Assembly (NCBI GenBank): GCA_025928415.1
Contig: JAICJK010000144.1
Span: 1-6,703, forward strand
Length of the DNA: 6,703 bases
Reading direction: 5' to 3'
Source of the DNA: Solirubrobacteraceae bacterium
GTDB lineage: Bacteria; Actinomycetota; Thermoleophilia; Solirubrobacterales; Solirubrobacteraceae
The notes beneath the pieces were generated by a model. That model was not told the origin of the DNA. It did not search any database and saw only the letters and a list, made by a program, of their open reading frames with translations. Within the stretch, counting starts at the first letter, position 1. Each line of letters starts with the position of its first letter. Both the position numbers and the translations under genes were made by a program. Positions 6,595-6,703 of the stretch are shown here, piece after piece.

Positions 6595-6703
6595 TCGACG
6601 AGCTGCACGGGCGCGTGGCGCTGGTCACGGGCGGCAGCGGCGGGCTGGGCGGCGCGATCTGCGAGCGCCTGGCGGGCGCCGGGGCGGCGGTCGCGGTCGG
6701 CTA
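6591..6703 (+). CDS. short-chain dehydrogenase/reductase (SDR), N-terminal part
   Basis: The first 37 complete codons of an SDR are present; the gene runs off the right edge. The cofactor-binding signature TGGSGGLG (13-20) of the TGxxxGxG type follows the strand GRVALVTGG, and the second strand is AAVAVG (32-37). This is the start of a Rossmann fold binding NAD(H) or NADP(H), as in 3-oxoacyl-ACP reductase-like and alcohol dehydrogenase-like SDRs. The catalytic Ser-Tyr-Lys part is outside the window. The earliest start in this frame with support is GTG 6591, but it lacks its own ribosome binding site; the good one lies upstream and points to GTG 6574 in another frame. It is on the same strand 13 bases after the Ldh2 gene, so it belongs to the same operon. 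Confidence 0.85.
   Translation, partial: MIDELHGRVALVTGGSGGLGGAICERLAGAGAAVAVG

Noticed and set aside
4463..6628. A 721-codon open frame on the minus strand opposite the aminotransferase and Ldh2 genes
   Set aside because: It mirrors the codon bias of the plus-strand genes, has no recognisable motif, and spans several conserved genes.
452..6703. Mobile element, CRISPR array, tRNA or toxin-antitoxin content
   Set aside because: No transposase, terminal repeats, regular spacer-repeat structure, tRNA-like fold or small two-gene module was seen; base composition looks even across the operon.

Overview
The window is very GC-rich, with coding sequence on one strand only, heavy G/C in third codon positions, two GTG starts among the complete or partial genes that show a start, and 4-base stop/start overlaps. 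This fits a high-GC bacterium, most likely an actinomycete-type (Actinomycetota) chromosome. The lineage is inferred from composition and gene style; there is no rRNA or other marker in view.

Layout. Positions 1-271 hold the 3' end of a DMT/EamA-type membrane transporter. A 180-base gap (272-451) follows. It contains a possible terminator and an unusually dense set of symmetric and repeated sequences: three perfect CTGCGG copies exactly 11 bases apart, a 7-bp inverted repeat TGCGTCA-N8-TGACGCA, a second 7-bp inverted repeat GCTTTGG-N9-CCAAAGC, and a 10-bp palindrome. This is the only obvious control region in the window. It drives an apparent operon that runs off the right edge: hyuA (452-2545), hyuB (2566-4308), a 68-residue cysteine-rich protein (4305-4511), a fold-type IV PLP aminotransferase resembling (R)-amine transaminases (4508-5461), an Ldh2/malate-lactate dehydrogenase family oxidoreductase (5468-6577), and the first 37 codons of a short-chain dehydrogenase/reductase (from 6591).

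How the genes may work together. HyuA and HyuB form ATP-dependent enzymes that either hydrolyse cyclic amides (N-methylhydantoin, 5-oxoproline, caprolactam) or carboxylate ketones (acetone, acetophenone). An aminotransferase and two NAD(P)-dependent oxidoreductases directly downstream suggest a catabolic route. In it HyuAB would open or activate a nitrogen-containing or carbonyl substrate, the transaminase would move the amino group, and the oxidoreductases would process the resulting carbonyl compound. The gene order is reminiscent of lactam degradation (an ATP-dependent lactamase followed by a transaminase and a dehydrogenase), but here the transaminase is of fold type IV. The most novel item is the tiny cysteine protein. 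It is welded into the operon by ATGA overlaps on both sides and could be an undescribed small metal-binding subunit or metallochaperone of the HyuAB enzyme. The actual substrate cannot be read from the sequence.
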